Assembly (NCBI RefSeq): GCF_014229965.1
Contig: NZ_JABGBW010000001.1
Location: forward strand, 124,001-188,000
Source: Peptostreptococcus canis
Lineage (GTDB): Bacteria; Bacillota; Clostridia; Peptostreptococcales; Peptostreptococcaceae
Length of the DNA stretch: 64,000 nucleotides
Direction: 5' to 3'
A program made the position numbers and the translations under genes. Each line of letters begins with the position of its first letter. Position 1 is the stretch's first letter. This document shows, in pieces, positions 17,709-26,651 of the stretch. The notes under the pieces were generated by a model, which made no database searches, was not told where the DNA came from, and saw only the letters and a program-made list of their open reading frames with translations.

Positions 17709-18659
17709 ATGGCGGTTAAGACGGTGTATTTTTATGATGTTAAAATTAGAGAAAATGAAAAAGAAAGTCTTTATTTAAAACATAAAAACATTATAGAGAA
17801 ATATGGAAAGAAACATGGTAAATCAAAGAGTGAGTATATCAGCATAAACTTGTACGATAAGAACGAAGAAGATGATGAAAAAAGAATTGTTCTTGATGTT
17901 TTGGAACACAATAAAACTTTTTTCTTTGGAAGGTTAGGCAGACCGAGCAAAGCTGGAACAATAGGTAAAAGAGATTATGAAAGTGGTTCACTTGAGGATG
18001 TTTTGACGGCAGAAGAGGAGATAAAGAGAGGAATTCAGTTAGTTAATTATTTTTATTTTGTGTATTCAAGTAACATTTTATGCATTACGAATACTAAAGG
18101 AGGGGCGAAACATTTTAGTTTTAATGATATAGTGAATATTTTTGAGGGTGAAGGAGTAGTATCTTCATTTCCAATACCTAATGAATATGGGTTAAATGCG
18201 TTTTATAAAAATGACTATTCAAAAATAAAATCTATAGAGTTTGAATCTGCTGATATAGATAGCTCTTTCTTGAAGCATATATTAAATTTAGATGATAAGA
18301 CGCTACTTCAAATGCAAGAGAATAAAAATAAGGTGGGTATATATTTAAAAGCTGATAGAGATAAATTTATATTAGATAATAAAGATGTTGTAAGGAATGC
18401 AATAGATTCTCTTAAGGAAGGTGTAAAAGCCAAAAAACTAAACAAAGCTAAAATAAAAGGTAGCACTAAAAATGAAAAGAAACAAGAATATGATTTAATG
18501 TCCTTGTATTATAAATACACGATTGATGTAAAACTATACAGATATGAGAATGGAAGGAAACATTCTCATGATTTGGAAGAATTAAAAACAGAATATCTAT
18601 CAGCTTTGAAAACAGCATACAATGAAAAGAAGGAAATATTTAGTAAAATGAAAAAATAG
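17709..18659 (+). CDS. Soluble protein of a prophage accessory cassette, unknown
   Basis: 316 residues. I do not recognise it with confidence; the start (KTVYFYDVKI) and the FFFGRLGRP segment near residue 77 recall DUF6731-type phage proteins. It is mixed alpha/beta with a lysine-rich C-terminal region (about 235-316). It has no signal peptide. A terminator lies upstream, AT-rich promoter-like sequence with TATAAT near 17,635 follows it, and a membrane-protein gene follows after 29 bases. The pair ends in a strong terminator, so it forms an independent unit inside the prophage. Confidence 0.55.
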   Translation: MAVKTVYFYDVKIRENEKESLYLKHKNIIEKYGKKHGKSKSEYISINLYDKNEEDDEKRIVLDVLEHNKTFFFGRLGRPSKAGTIGKRDYESGSLEDVLTAEEEIKRGIQLVNYFYFVYSSNILCITNTKGGAKHFSFNDIVNIFEGEGVVSSFPIPNEYGLNAFYKNDYSKIKSIEFESADIDSSFLKHILNLDDKTLLQMQENKNKVGIYLKADRDKFILDNKDVVRNAIDSLKEGVKAKKLNKAKIKGSTKNEKKQEYDLMSLYYKYTIDVKLYRYENGRKHSHDLEELKTEYLSALKTAYNEKKEIFSKMKK

Positions 18660-18688
18660 TATTCTCTTTGATGGGGGGAGGGCTGAAA

Positions 18689-19198
18689 ATGAAAAAAATA
18701 TTTAAGTATCTAATTGTGCTAATTGTGTTGGTATGTATGTGCTTTCTTTTCATTAAAAATACAATAGTGAGGATTAATGATTTTGGTAATATATTTCTTT
18801 TTTTTATAACTATCAATTCAATATTATGTGGGTTTAGTACGAATAATGAAAGTAAAATACTGAGTGTTACATCTGAAAGTATAATTCAAGAATTAAGAGG
18901 GAGCGGAATAATTGCCGAAAGAGAAAGGTTAGTATCTATTAACTTTAAATTTTCAGTAGTATCAATCTCTCTTTCCTCGGCGCTATATTTGATATTGATT
19001 TTAGGTATTCTAAAAAATATTGTGATTTTTAAAATTGCGACCTATGTACTTATAGTATTAACCATAGTAGGAGTCAGCCTATTTATTAAGTCATCAAGTA
19101 AAATAAAGAGTATAATAAAGATTGTGTATGATGATAGGTGTCCGTTCACTAAAGACGAGTTGGAAAATATGAAGGATGATATAGAAAAATTACATTAG
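18689..19198 (+). CDS. Membrane protein of the accessory cassette, unknown
   Basis: About 169 residues with four hydrophobic segments (about 3-25, 30-48, 83-107, 110-130), then a short cytosolic tail. The ATG at 18,689 follows GGGGGGAGGG. It is paired with the soluble protein upstream and transcribed with it. No enzyme motif seen. A soluble sensor with a small multi-span membrane partner is a layout used by several abortive-infection systems, but that is analogy only. Confidence 0.55.
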   Translation: MKKIFKYLIVLIVLVCMCFLFIKNTIVRINDFGNIFLFFITINSILCGFSTNNESKILSVTSESIIQELRGSGIIAERERLVSINFKFSVVSISLSSALYLILILGILKNIVIFKIATYVLIVLTIVGVSLFIKSSSKIKSIIKIVYDDRCPFTKDELENMKDDIEKLH

Positions 19199-19228
19199 AT
19201 ATAGTAATGATGACTAATAACTTATAAG

Positions 19229-19258
19229 AAAAAAAGGACCCAGAGAGGTCCTTTTTTC
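19229..19258 (+). terminator. Terminator after the accessory cassette
   Basis: AAAAAGGACC (19,231-19,240) pairs with GGTCCTTTTTT (19,247-19,257). Strong on both strands. Confidence 0.85.
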
Positions 19259-19293
19259 GTGCAAATAAAAGTTGAGAAAGTGAGGTGATATAT

Positions 19294-19842
19294 ATGAACA
19301 TAGTGGAGCCAATACGTGATAACAACAAATTAGAAGACATTCTGAACTACTTAAAAATGACAAATACAAGAAATTATTTATTATTCTTACTTGGGTTATA
19401 TACGGGATTAAGAGTGTCTGACATTCTTCAGTTGCAGGTTAAACATGTTATTAATAAGGATCACCTAAGGATTAAGGAGAAAAAGACGAATAAATATAAG
19501 ACTATCAAGTTAAATAGAATATTAAAAAAAGAATTGGATAACTATGTAGTAGACAAAAATGATTATGAATACTTAATTGCAAATTCAAAGACAGGATTGA
19601 ATCCAATAACCAGGCAGCAGGCATATAGGATTATCAGAGAAACCTGTGAAAGATTTGGGGTTGAAAATACAGGCACTCATAGCTTGCGTAAAACTTTTGG
19701 ATATAACTATTACAATAAAACCAAAAATATTGCAGTATTACAGAATATATTTAATCATAGTGATCCAAGTATAACATTAAAGTATATTGGCATAAATCAA
19801 GACACAATCTCAAGTGCTTATGATTCTATGAGATATTTTTAA
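19294..19842 (+). CDS. Short tyrosine recombinase (catalytic domain only)
   Basis: About 182 residues, half the usual integrase length. The catalytic domain is complete: R (TGLRVSD), K-rich beta hairpin (KEKKTNKYKTIKL), HxxR (THSLRK), H (FNHSDP) and Y (TLKYIG). No arm- or core-binding domain is present. The ATG at 19,294 follows GAGGTGATA. It is the first gene of the late block, before HNH and portal. Similar short recombinases occur upstream of packaging genes in Bacillota phages; its target here is unknown. Confidence 0.8.
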   Translation: MNIVEPIRDNNKLEDILNYLKMTNTRNYLLFLLGLYTGLRVSDILQLQVKHVINKDHLRIKEKKTNKYKTIKLNRILKKELDNYVVDKNDYEYLIANSKTGLNPITRQQAYRIIRETCERFGVENTGTHSLRKTFGYNYYNKTKNIAVLQNIFNHSDPSITLKYIGINQDTISSAYDSMRYF

Positions 19843-19847
19843 TCTAC

Positions 19848-19986
19848 AAAATGTTACATATTGAGTAAACGTAACATTTTAAATTGAATACCAAGATTGA
19901 AACAGATAGAGATATTGAAATATTAATAGCTCTATAGATATAAATAAATAATAATGAAATGTAACACAATATAAGATATGTAACAT
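19848..19986. repeat. Four TGTTAC/GTAACA motifs between recombinase and HNH genes
   Basis: AAAATGTTAC (19,848-19,857) and GTAACATTTT (19,871-19,880) form a perfect inverted repeat. Two further TGTAACA motifs in direct orientation lie at 19,960 and 19,979, 19 bases apart. They may be sites for the late regulator or the short recombinase, or the first pair may be a weak terminator. Confidence 0.45.
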
Positions 19987-19987
19987 T

Positions 19988-20371
19988 TTGAAAGGAGGAA
20001 TATATATAAAAAAATCAGAATTTAGACCAGATAGAGGTGCGCATAGAACAGCATATGAAAAAAATAGAAAAAGAATTTTAAAGACAGATAGTATATGTGG
20101 AATATGTGGTAAGCCTGTTGATAAAACACTAAAACCTCCACATCCTTTATCACCGTGTATTGACCATATAATTCCTTTAAGCAAAGGTGGTCACCCAAGT
20201 GATATAAACAATCTCCAATTAGCTCATTCTACATGTAACAGGCAAAAGAGTGATAAGATGCTGGCGATAAATAGAGTTGGTGATAAAGATATAAATATTG
20301 TTCTTTCAAATAGGAATCTACCTAAATCAATAGATTGGGTGGCTTATGGAAGAAAAAACAATAACAAATAA
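19988..20371 (+). CDS. HNH endonuclease
   Basis: About 120-127 residues. A CGICG pair, then CIDHIIPLSKGG, NNLQL and H-STCN form the zinc-supported HNH (beta-beta-alpha-metal) nuclease. In cos-type phages such a nuclease lies beside the packaging genes and takes part in cos cleavage. The start is odd: AAAGGAGG (19,991-19,998) is followed at normal spacing by ATA, with no ATG; the only upstream standard start is a TTG at 19,988 that overlaps the ribosome site. Confidence 0.82.
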   Translation: MKGGIYIKKSEFRPDRGAHRTAYEKNRKRILKTDSICGICGKPVDKTLKPPHPLSPCIDHIIPLSKGGHPSDINNLQLAHSTCNRQKSDKMLAINRVGDKDINIVLSNRNLPKSIDWVAYGRKNNNK

Positions 20372-20475
20372 GTAAAATAATTAAAAATTTTTGAATGAAT
20401 TTATTTTCAGTAATTTAAAAAAAGAAATTATAAAGTTTTATGAAAAATAAAATTTTTAATAGTGATGATTCAGTT

Positions 20476-20540
20476 TACTGGGGGCATATTACCCCCTAGA
20501 GGGCAACGTAAGAGGTTCCCGCCGTTACTGTACATATTCG
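20476..20540. other. GC-rich structured segment before portal; candidate cos/pac site
   Basis: In otherwise very AT-rich DNA, GGGGG (20,480-20,484) and CCCCC (20,492-20,496) form a hairpin, followed by GGGCAAC...GTTCCC (20,501-20,520) and CGCGG. It lies between HNH and portal. I see no small terminase gene nearby. The rest of 20,372-20,565 is AT-rich and featureless to me. Confidence 0.35.
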
Positions 20541-20565
20541 CGGAGATACGAAAGGAGTTGTGAAA

Positions 20566-22020
20566 ATGGCAATAGAATACGGAATTGAATATCTTAGAAA
20601 GAAACTGAATTCGCACAAAGTAAGTGTTGACATAAGATATTCGAATTATGATATGCATAGAGTAGAAAAAGATATTGGAGTAACTATTCCATCTCATTTG
20701 AAAGCACTATATAGATCTACTCTTGGCTGGTGTGCAAAAGCTGTTGATTCAATTGCTGATAGATTGATATTTAGAGAGTTTGAGGATAATAAGGATATAT
20801 TTAATTTAAATGATATATTTAAGTTGAATAATCCAGATATTTTGTTTGATTCTGCAATATTAAGTGCATTAATAGCATCATGCTGTTTTATTTATATAAC
20901 AAAAGATGAGAGAGGAAATCCAAGATTACAAGTGATTGAGGCTAGTAATGCTACAGGAATAATAGATCCAATAACTGGGTTACTTAAAGAAGGATATGCA
21001 GTTCTTGAACGAGATAGAGGCAAACCTAAAATGGAAGCACATTTTTTGCCATTCAAAACAATTATATATCGTGATAATCAAATTGATGATACATATAAAC
21101 ATAGTTCAGCACATCCGCTTTTGGTTCCAATTATATACAGACCGGATGCAGTAAGACCTTTTGGTAGAAGTAGGATATCGCGTGCTGCAATGTATTTACA
21201 AAAAAGTGCAAAACGAACACTTGAAAGAGCTGATATAACTGCTGAATTTTATTCATTCCCTCAAAAATACATAGTAGGTATGGAGTCAGACGCAGAATCC
21301 TTTGATACATGGAAAGCGACAATAACATCTATGCTTAGAATAGACCAAGATTCAGATGGAAATAAGCCTACATTAGGTCAATTTTCTGCGCACAGTATGT
21401 CGCCATTTATAGAACAATTAAGAATGACAGCAAATTTATTTGCTGGAGAAACTGGTCTAACGATAGATGATTTGGGCTTTGTTTCTGATAATCCAAGTTC
21501 AAGTGAGGCAATCAAAGCAAGTCACGAAAATTTGAGGTTGATGGTAAGGAGTGCTCAAAGATGTTTTAGCATTGGTTTTTTAAATGTGGCATATCTCAGT
21601 TGTTGCGTAAGAGATAATAAAGATTATGCAAGGGATGTATTTTGTGATGTGAAAGTGAAATGGGAGCCAATATTCGAGCCAGATGCATCTACATTATCCG
21701 TTGTTGGAGATGGCGTTATTAAGCTCAACCAAGCGGTACCAGGATATATTACTTCAGAGACATTGCATGATCTTACAGGAATAAAAGGTGGTTCAGAAAT
21801 AAATTTGTTGAATGTGGAAAACAATAGTTTTAAATTACAGGAAAGAGATAAACAGAAAAGTAGAATTATATCGACTTACGAAATTACATCATTACTATCA
21901 AATTACCAAAAAGGTGTCCTATCAAGAGAGAATGGAATAAAACTTTTAGTGTCAATGGGGTATGAAGAGCAGGAAGCAACTGAAATGTTAGAGAATACAA
22001 GTATAATTCGAGAGGTGTAG
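20566..22020 (+). CDS. Phage portal protein (SPP1 gp6-like)
   Basis: 484 residues, matching the SPP1-type portal family in length and in its RDNQIDDTYKHSSAHPLLVPI, DLGFVSDNPSSSEAIKA and KVKWEPIFEPDASTL segments. Twelve copies form the ring through which DNA enters the capsid. The ATG at 20,566 follows AAAGGAG. It is the first virion gene and is followed by the MuF protein after 4 bases. Confidence 0.88.
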   Translation: MAIEYGIEYLRKKLNSHKVSVDIRYSNYDMHRVEKDIGVTIPSHLKALYRSTLGWCAKAVDSIADRLIFREFEDNKDIFNLNDIFKLNNPDILFDSAILSALIASCCFIYITKDERGNPRLQVIEASNATGIIDPITGLLKEGYAVLERDRGKPKMEAHFLPFKTIIYRDNQIDDTYKHSSAHPLLVPIIYRPDAVRPFGRSRISRAAMYLQKSAKRTLERADITAEFYSFPQKYIVGMESDAESFDTWKATITSMLRIDQDSDGNKPTLGQFSAHSMSPFIEQLRMTANLFAGETGLTIDDLGFVSDNPSSSEAIKASHENLRLMVRSAQRCFSIGFLNVAYLSCCVRDNKDYARDVFCDVKVKWEPIFEPDASTLSVVGDGVIKLNQAVPGYITSETLHDLTGIKGGSEINLLNVENNSFKLQERDKQKSRIISTYEITSLLSNYQKGVLSRENGIKLLVSMGYEEQEATEMLENTSIIREV

Positions 22021-22024
22021 CACG

Positions 22025-23149
22025 TTGGATATATCGCCAGAATTACTTAAAAATATCTTGGAAGATTTTAATAGAAAGTATAGAAATAATAAAAAGTTGA
22101 TAGATCTTGTAGCAACTATTGATAATAAAACAGCCACTTATGAAGATGCATATAACTTTTCTGTTGAAATAGGTAATATGCTTGCTAGTAGTTTTGATTT
22201 GTTCATAAATGCTGATGATTTGCCAAATAGAAAGATGTATTACAATATTGCTGAAAAAGTGATAGGTGAAACTTTAGGTTATAATCATAAATTAGTGTCT
22301 GAATTTGCAAAAGATGTGCAAACTGTGCTTAATAAACAATCAGGAATGAACATAAATGGCGTTGCTGCCGAAATTTCACGAGAACGAATTGAAGGATTGA
22401 TTAATAAGGTTTCTAGTGATGATTTCGATAAAGTGAAGTGGGTGTTGGATGAACCTGTTAAAACATTTGCAAAAAAAATTGTAGATGATACTGTAAAAGC
22501 AAATGCAAAGATACATAAGGATTTGGGATTAAAGCCTCAAATCACTAGAGTGGTTCATTCTAATGCGTGTAGTTGGTGTAAAAATTTAGCAGGTCAATAT
22601 AATTATGGTGATGAATCTCCAGATGTGTATAAAAGACATGCATATTGTAATTGTGTTGTTACATATACGCCAAAAGGATATAAAAAACCAGTCAATGTGT
22701 GGTCCAAAAAAGAACATAAAGTAGGAAACGATCAGAAAAAAAATGCTAAAACAAACAACCACAATATTGAAACATTTTCAAAAAGAGGGTATAATGATGT
22801 TAATAAATTAAGTAACAATGAGGTCAGAATTTGGTATCATGATAAACTTGATGAAATAGACAATTTGGTGGATAAAACTAAATCAATTGAGGAACAGGCT
22901 ATACAGGCTTTTGAATTGAGAAATAAAATAAGATCTCAAGCAAGGGAATTAATGGATGATGCAGAAGCAAGAGAATATTTAGAAAAAAATAAACCAATCA
23001 ATACAGATTTTGAGAAATTTGTCGAAGAGAAAATGAAAAGGAAGAATATGACTAGAGAACAGGCTTATATTGACATAGTTAAAACGTCAAAAAAGTCAAA
23101 TAAAAATATTGATGTTTCTCTAGGCATAGAAAGGAGTGGCTATGAGTAA
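22025..23149 (+). CDS. MuF-type minor head protein
   Basis: 374 residues starting from a TTG behind GAGAGGTG. A helical N-terminal half precedes the MuF core with ACSWCKNLAGQY and YKRHAYCNCVVTY (about 180-215), whose cysteines and histidine form a probable metal site. The C-terminal third is charged and helical and may be a scaffold or a fused extra domain. It attaches next to the portal inside the capsid. Confidence 0.82.
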   Translation: MDISPELLKNILEDFNRKYRNNKKLIDLVATIDNKTATYEDAYNFSVEIGNMLASSFDLFINADDLPNRKMYYNIAEKVIGETLGYNHKLVSEFAKDVQTVLNKQSGMNINGVAAEISRERIEGLINKVSSDDFDKVKWVLDEPVKTFAKKIVDDTVKANAKIHKDLGLKPQITRVVHSNACSWCKNLAGQYNYGDESPDVYKRHAYCNCVVTYTPKGYKKPVNVWSKKEHKVGNDQKKNAKTNNHNIETFSKRGYNDVNKLSNNEVRIWYHDKLDEIDNLVDKTKSIEEQAIQAFELRNKIRSQARELMDDAEAREYLEKNKPINTDFEKFVEEKMKRKNMTREQAYIDIVKTSKKSNKNIDVSLGIERSGYE

Positions 23150-23387
23150 AAAATATGAGTATGACTATACTATATGTACTGAATATGATGAAGATATTTT
23201 TAATAGACAGTGCAAAGCACTGGAACAACATATTCATGGGATAAAAAAAGGCTTGTTTTTACATGATGTAGACAATTCTAAGTTACAATATTATGATATT
23301 GGTGGTAAGGAATTAAGGGTTGTCAATGATTTTCAAATTGGAGCTGTATATATCGATTCAGACATAGAATTAAGGCAATTTTTTTAA
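23142..23387 (+). CDS. Small protein between MuF and terminase, unknown
   Basis: 81 residues; the ATG at 23,142 follows AAGGAG and overlaps the MuF gene by 8 bases, suggesting coupling. Acidic N-terminus with YDYTICTEYDED; no family recognised. A partner of the MuF protein is possible from the overlap. Confidence 0.55.
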   Translation: MSKKYEYDYTICTEYDEDIFNRQCKALEQHIHGIKKGLFLHDVDNSKLQYYDIGGKELRVVNDFQIGAVYIDSDIELRQFF

Positions 23388-23413
23388 AGAAGTACTTTGA
23401 CGGTAGATGTTGA

Positions 23414-23467
23414 GGTGCTTTTTTTATGTAAAAAAATACTTGGACACAAGGTAAAAAATGGAGGTAT
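23414..23467 (+). repeat. Direct repeat A before terL
   Basis: These 54 bases are repeated at 24,902-24,956 with only one extra A in the poly-A run. The unit starts inside a terminator 3' arm (GGTGC plus T-tract), continues through ATACTTGGACACAAGG and ends with the TGGAGG ribosome site of the next gene. The two copies flank the large terminase gene. Confidence 0.9.
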
Positions 23468-23472
23468 ATGAG

Positions 23473-24888
23473 ATGGCTAAAAGATTGGGTAGTCATACAC
23501 CTACACAATATAGGTACTTGCCATCTAAAAGTAATGATTGCGAATTTGCAGTACAAACGTATGAAAATACAGGAAGGAAGATTCAAAAATGGCAAGAGAA
23601 CCTACTTAAAGAGATATTAGGAATAAATGAAGATGGTTTGTGGACACATACTAAGTTTGGGTATTCTATTCCTCGTAGAAATGGTAAAAATGAAGTTGTT
23701 GCTATTAGGGAATTGCGAGGCTTATTAAAAGGCGAAAAGGGACTACATACTGCACACAGAACCACAACATCTCACAGTGCCTTTGAGAGGCTCATTAAAT
23801 TGCTTAATGATTATGGCTTTGTAGAAAAAGAGGATTTTAGAGCATTGAGACAAATGGGTCTTGAAAAAATTGAGATGATTGGTGAATATGATGGTTCATT
23901 ATCATTTAGGACTAGATCAGCAAAAGGCGGTTTAGGAGAAGGATTTGATTATTTGATAATAGATGAGGCACAGGAATACACTCAAGATCAAGAATCAGCA
24001 TTGAAGTATGTTGTAACTGATTCGAAGAATCCACAAACTATATTTTGTGGAACTCCACCGACAATGGTAAGCTCTGGGACAGTATTTGTTGATATGAGGG
24101 ATAATGTATTAGATGGCAGATCTAAAAATACTGGATGGGCTGAGTGGTCAGTGGATGAAATGTCCGATATACGCGATAAGGAATTGTGGTATAAGACAAA
24201 TCCATCATTAGGTGTTATCTTTACTGAAAGAAGTATTGAAGATGAAATTGGCAAGGATGAAATAGACTTCAATATACAAAGGCTAGGGCTATGGCTTAAA
24301 TATAATCAGAAATCTGCTATATCACAAAAGGATTGGGAAAGATTGAAAGTCAACGCAATACCTAAATTTATAGGAGATTTGTTTTGTGGAATAAAGTATG
24401 GGAAAAATGGAACTAATGTGGCTGTTAGCATTGCGGTAAAAACTCTGTCAGGAAAAGTATTTGTGGAATCGATTGACTGTAGAAATATAAGGTCAGGTAA
24501 TAAATGGATAATTGATTTTCTATGTGCAGCTAATATCAAAAATTTAGTTATTGATGGAGCTGGGACACAGTCTATATTGGAGTCTGAACTGAAAGAACAA
24601 AAAATGAAAATAAAACCAATATTTCCAACAGTAAAAGAAATAATCATTGCTAATATGAAATGGGAACAGGCAATATTCCAAGAGTGCATTAGACATAACA
24701 ATCAACCATCCCTTACCGATGTGGTAACAAATTGTGACAAGAGACTCATTGGTTCGCAAGGTGGATTTGGGTACAAAGCACTCTTTGAAGACAAGGAGAT
24801 AGCACTAATGGATAGTGCGATTCTTGCACATTGGATGTGTACAGAAAATAATACAAAAAGAGTTAAAAAACAAAAAGTTAGATACTAA
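23473..24888 (+). CDS. terL: Terminase large subunit
   Basis: 471 residues from the ATG at 23,473, eight bases after GGAGG. Walker A-like PRRNGKNE (about 67-74), Walker B LIIDEAQE (about 161-168) and the coupling segment IFCGTPP mark the ATPase. The C-terminal half carries the RNase H-like nuclease, with ALMDSAILA near the end. It pumps DNA into the prohead and cuts it. Its place after portal and MuF is unusual, and it is bounded by direct repeats. No small subunit was found. Confidence 0.9.
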   Translation: MAKRLGSHTPTQYRYLPSKSNDCEFAVQTYENTGRKIQKWQENLLKEILGINEDGLWTHTKFGYSIPRRNGKNEVVAIRELRGLLKGEKGLHTAHRTTTSHSAFERLIKLLNDYGFVEKEDFRALRQMGLEKIEMIGEYDGSLSFRTRSAKGGLGEGFDYLIIDEAQEYTQDQESALKYVVTDSKNPQTIFCGTPPTMVSSGTVFVDMRDNVLDGRSKNTGWAEWSVDEMSDIRDKELWYKTNPSLGVIFTERSIEDEIGKDEIDFNIQRLGLWLKYNQKSAISQKDWERLKVNAIPKFIGDLFCGIKYGKNGTNVAVSIAVKTLSGKVFVESIDCRNIRSGNKWIIDFLCAANIKNLVIDGAGTQSILESELKEQKMKIKPIFPTVKEIIIANMKWEQAIFQECIRHNNQPSLTDVVTNCDKRLIGSQGGFGYKALFEDKEIALMDSAILAHWMCTENNTKRVKKQKVRY

Positions 24889-24890
24889 TT

Positions 24891-24913
24891 GCATCCTTAT
24901 GGGTGCTTTTTTT
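24891..24913 (+). terminator. Terminator after terL
   Basis: GCATCC (24,891-24,896) pairs with GGGTGC (24,901-24,906), one G-U, followed by seven Ts. The 3' arm and T-tract belong to direct repeat B. Confidence 0.7.
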
Positions 24914-24956
24914 ATGTAAAAAAAATACTTGGACACAAGGTAAAAAATGGAGGTAT
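24902..24956 (+). repeat. Direct repeat B after terL
   Basis: A 55-base copy of 23,414-23,467, supplying the ribosome site of the scaffold gene. Confidence 0.9.
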
Positions 24957-24961
24957 TTAAG

Positions 24962-25432
24962 ATGTCGTTTAAAATAATAGAAACTCAAGATCAGCTAGAT
25001 AAAATAATAGCTGATAGACTTGAGAGACAGAAAACTCAAATCGAAGAGAAATATAAAGGATTCGATGAGGTTAAAAAAGCTAATGAGGATTTGCAAGTTG
25101 AAATAGCTGGATTAAAAGAAAAAATAGATACTCTAAACAGTGAAAAGCAGGAACATATTAATAAGGTAGAGGGTTTAAATGCTAAAATCAAAAATCATGA
25201 ATTGAGTGATTTAAAATTAAAGATAGCATTAGAGAATAACATTCCATATACTATTGCACAGAGACTGCAAGGAGAAACTGAAGAAGAGATAGAAGCTGAT
25301 GCAAGAAATATGTCGGAATATGTATCAAACAATGGAATTTTTAAAGCTCCGCCATTAAAAAATTTGGAACCCGCTGGAGTGAATGAGGATACTAGCTATA
25401 AGAAATTATTATTAGAATTAGAAGGAGAGTAA
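24962..25432 (+). CDS. Capsid scaffold protein (GP20/DUF4355-like)
   Basis: 156 residues from the ATG at 24,962. A long charged coiled coil (about 10-90) precedes a small C-terminal region (LKLKIALENNIPYTIAQRLQ). Length, coiled coil and place directly before the major capsid gene match phage scaffold proteins that guide head assembly and are then removed. Confidence 0.78.
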   Translation: MSFKIIETQDQLDKIIADRLERQKTQIEEKYKGFDEVKKANEDLQVEIAGLKEKIDTLNSEKQEHINKVEGLNAKIKNHELSDLKLKIALENNIPYTIAQRLQGETEEEIEADARNMSEYVSNNGIFKAPPLKNLEPAGVNEDTSYKKLLLELEGE

Positions 25433-25436
25433 AAAT

Positions 25437-26321
25437 ATGTCAAAAACAGAATTATCAAAAGGAACATTATTTGAACCATCATTGGTCACAGATTTAATAA
25501 GTAAAGTTAAGGGAAAATCTTCTTTAGCTATACTATCTCAGCATACACCAATACCATTTAATGGACTAAAGGAGTTTACTTTTAGTCTTGACAATGAGAT
25601 TGATGTTGTTGCTGAAAATGGTAAGAAGGCGCACGGTGGAGTAAGTGTTGAACCAATAAAAATTATTCCAATAAAAGTAGAATATGGTGCCAGAATTTCT
25701 GATGAATTTATGTATGCGTCTGAAGAAGAAAAGATTGATATTTTAAAGGCTTTCAATGATGGATTTGCTAAAGTTGCAAAAGGTTTAGATTTGATGGCAT
25801 TTCATGGCATTAATCCAAGAACTGGTGAAGCATCATCAGTAATTGGAGATAATCATTTTGATAATGTTGTAGTTCAAACAGTGGTGTATGATGCCGGTGA
25901 TCCAGATGCCAATATTGAGGCTGCTGTTGCGGTAATACATGGTTCGGAGGGCGAAGTTACTGGCGCTGCTTTTTCTCCAATATTTTCATCAGCATTAGCG
26001 AAAATGAAAATTAACGGTGTAAAAGCATTTCCAGAATTATCTTGGGGTGCAAATCCTGGTTCAATAAATGGGCTTAAAATTGATATTAATAAAACTGTAG
26101 AAAATAAGACAGTTAAGGATAGAGCTATATTGGGGGATTTTATGAATATGTTTAAATGGGGGTATGCAAAAGAAGTTCCTTTTGAAGTAATCAGGTATGG
26201 CGATCCTGACAATTCTGGAAAGGATTTGAAGGGATACAACCAGGTATATTTAAGAGCGGAATTATACATTGGTTGGGGTATTATGGATGCAAATTCATTT
26301 GCAAGAGTTGTGGAGGCATAA
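25437..26321 (+). CDS. Major capsid protein
   Basis: 294 residues. N-terminal SKVKGKSSLAILSQHTPIPF and the VEPIKIIPIKVEYGARISDEF segment correspond to the N-arm and E-loop/spine of HK97-fold capsid proteins. It follows the scaffold gene after 4 bases with GGAG before the ATG. Many copies form the icosahedral head. Confidence 0.88.
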   Translation: MSKTELSKGTLFEPSLVTDLISKVKGKSSLAILSQHTPIPFNGLKEFTFSLDNEIDVVAENGKKAHGGVSVEPIKIIPIKVEYGARISDEFMYASEEEKIDILKAFNDGFAKVAKGLDLMAFHGINPRTGEASSVIGDNHFDNVVVQTVVYDAGDPDANIEAAVAVIHGSEGEVTGAAFSPIFSSALAKMKINGVKAFPELSWGANPGSINGLKIDINKTVENKTVKDRAILGDFMNMFKWGYAKEVPFEVIRYGDPDNSGKDLKGYNQVYLRAELYIGWGIMDANSFARVVEA

Positions 26322-26322
26322 C

Positions 26323-26649
26323 ATGAACAGATATGAAAATAAAAGAACTGGGGCTATCATTGATAGCCCTTGTGTAATAAGTGGTGGCGATTGGATTGAG
26401 CATGCTGATATGGATCAAGGTAATGCATCTTCAAGCATTGAAACGATCGAGAATAAACAATTAAATAATGGAACTGAAGTAACCAGCATTGAAAGCGAAG
26501 GAGATACTAATATAGATAGTGATAAGACTAGTGATTTAGATTCGATTGCGAAAAAAGATATAATGCAAGAACTTGATGCACTTGGCATTAAATATAATCC
26601 TAAATCTACTAAAAAGGCTTTGTATGATCTGATGATGAAAGGTAAATAG
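26323..26649 (+). CDS. Head protein with C-terminal HeH/LEM-like domain
   Basis: 108 residues; the ATG at 26,323 is one base past the capsid stop, with GGAGG overlapping the capsid end. Residues 1-30 (TGAIIDSPCVISGGDWIE) are followed by an acidic linker and a C-terminal helix-extension-helix (KKDIMQELDALGIKYNPKST). Similar small genes occur just after the capsid gene in other phages; the exact role is unknown. Confidence 0.65.
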   Translation: MNRYENKRTGAIIDSPCVISGGDWIEHADMDQGNASSSIETIENKQLNNGTEVTSIESEGDTNIDSDKTSDLDSIAKKDIMQELDALGIKYNPKSTKKALYDLMMKGK

Positions 26650-26651
26650 CA

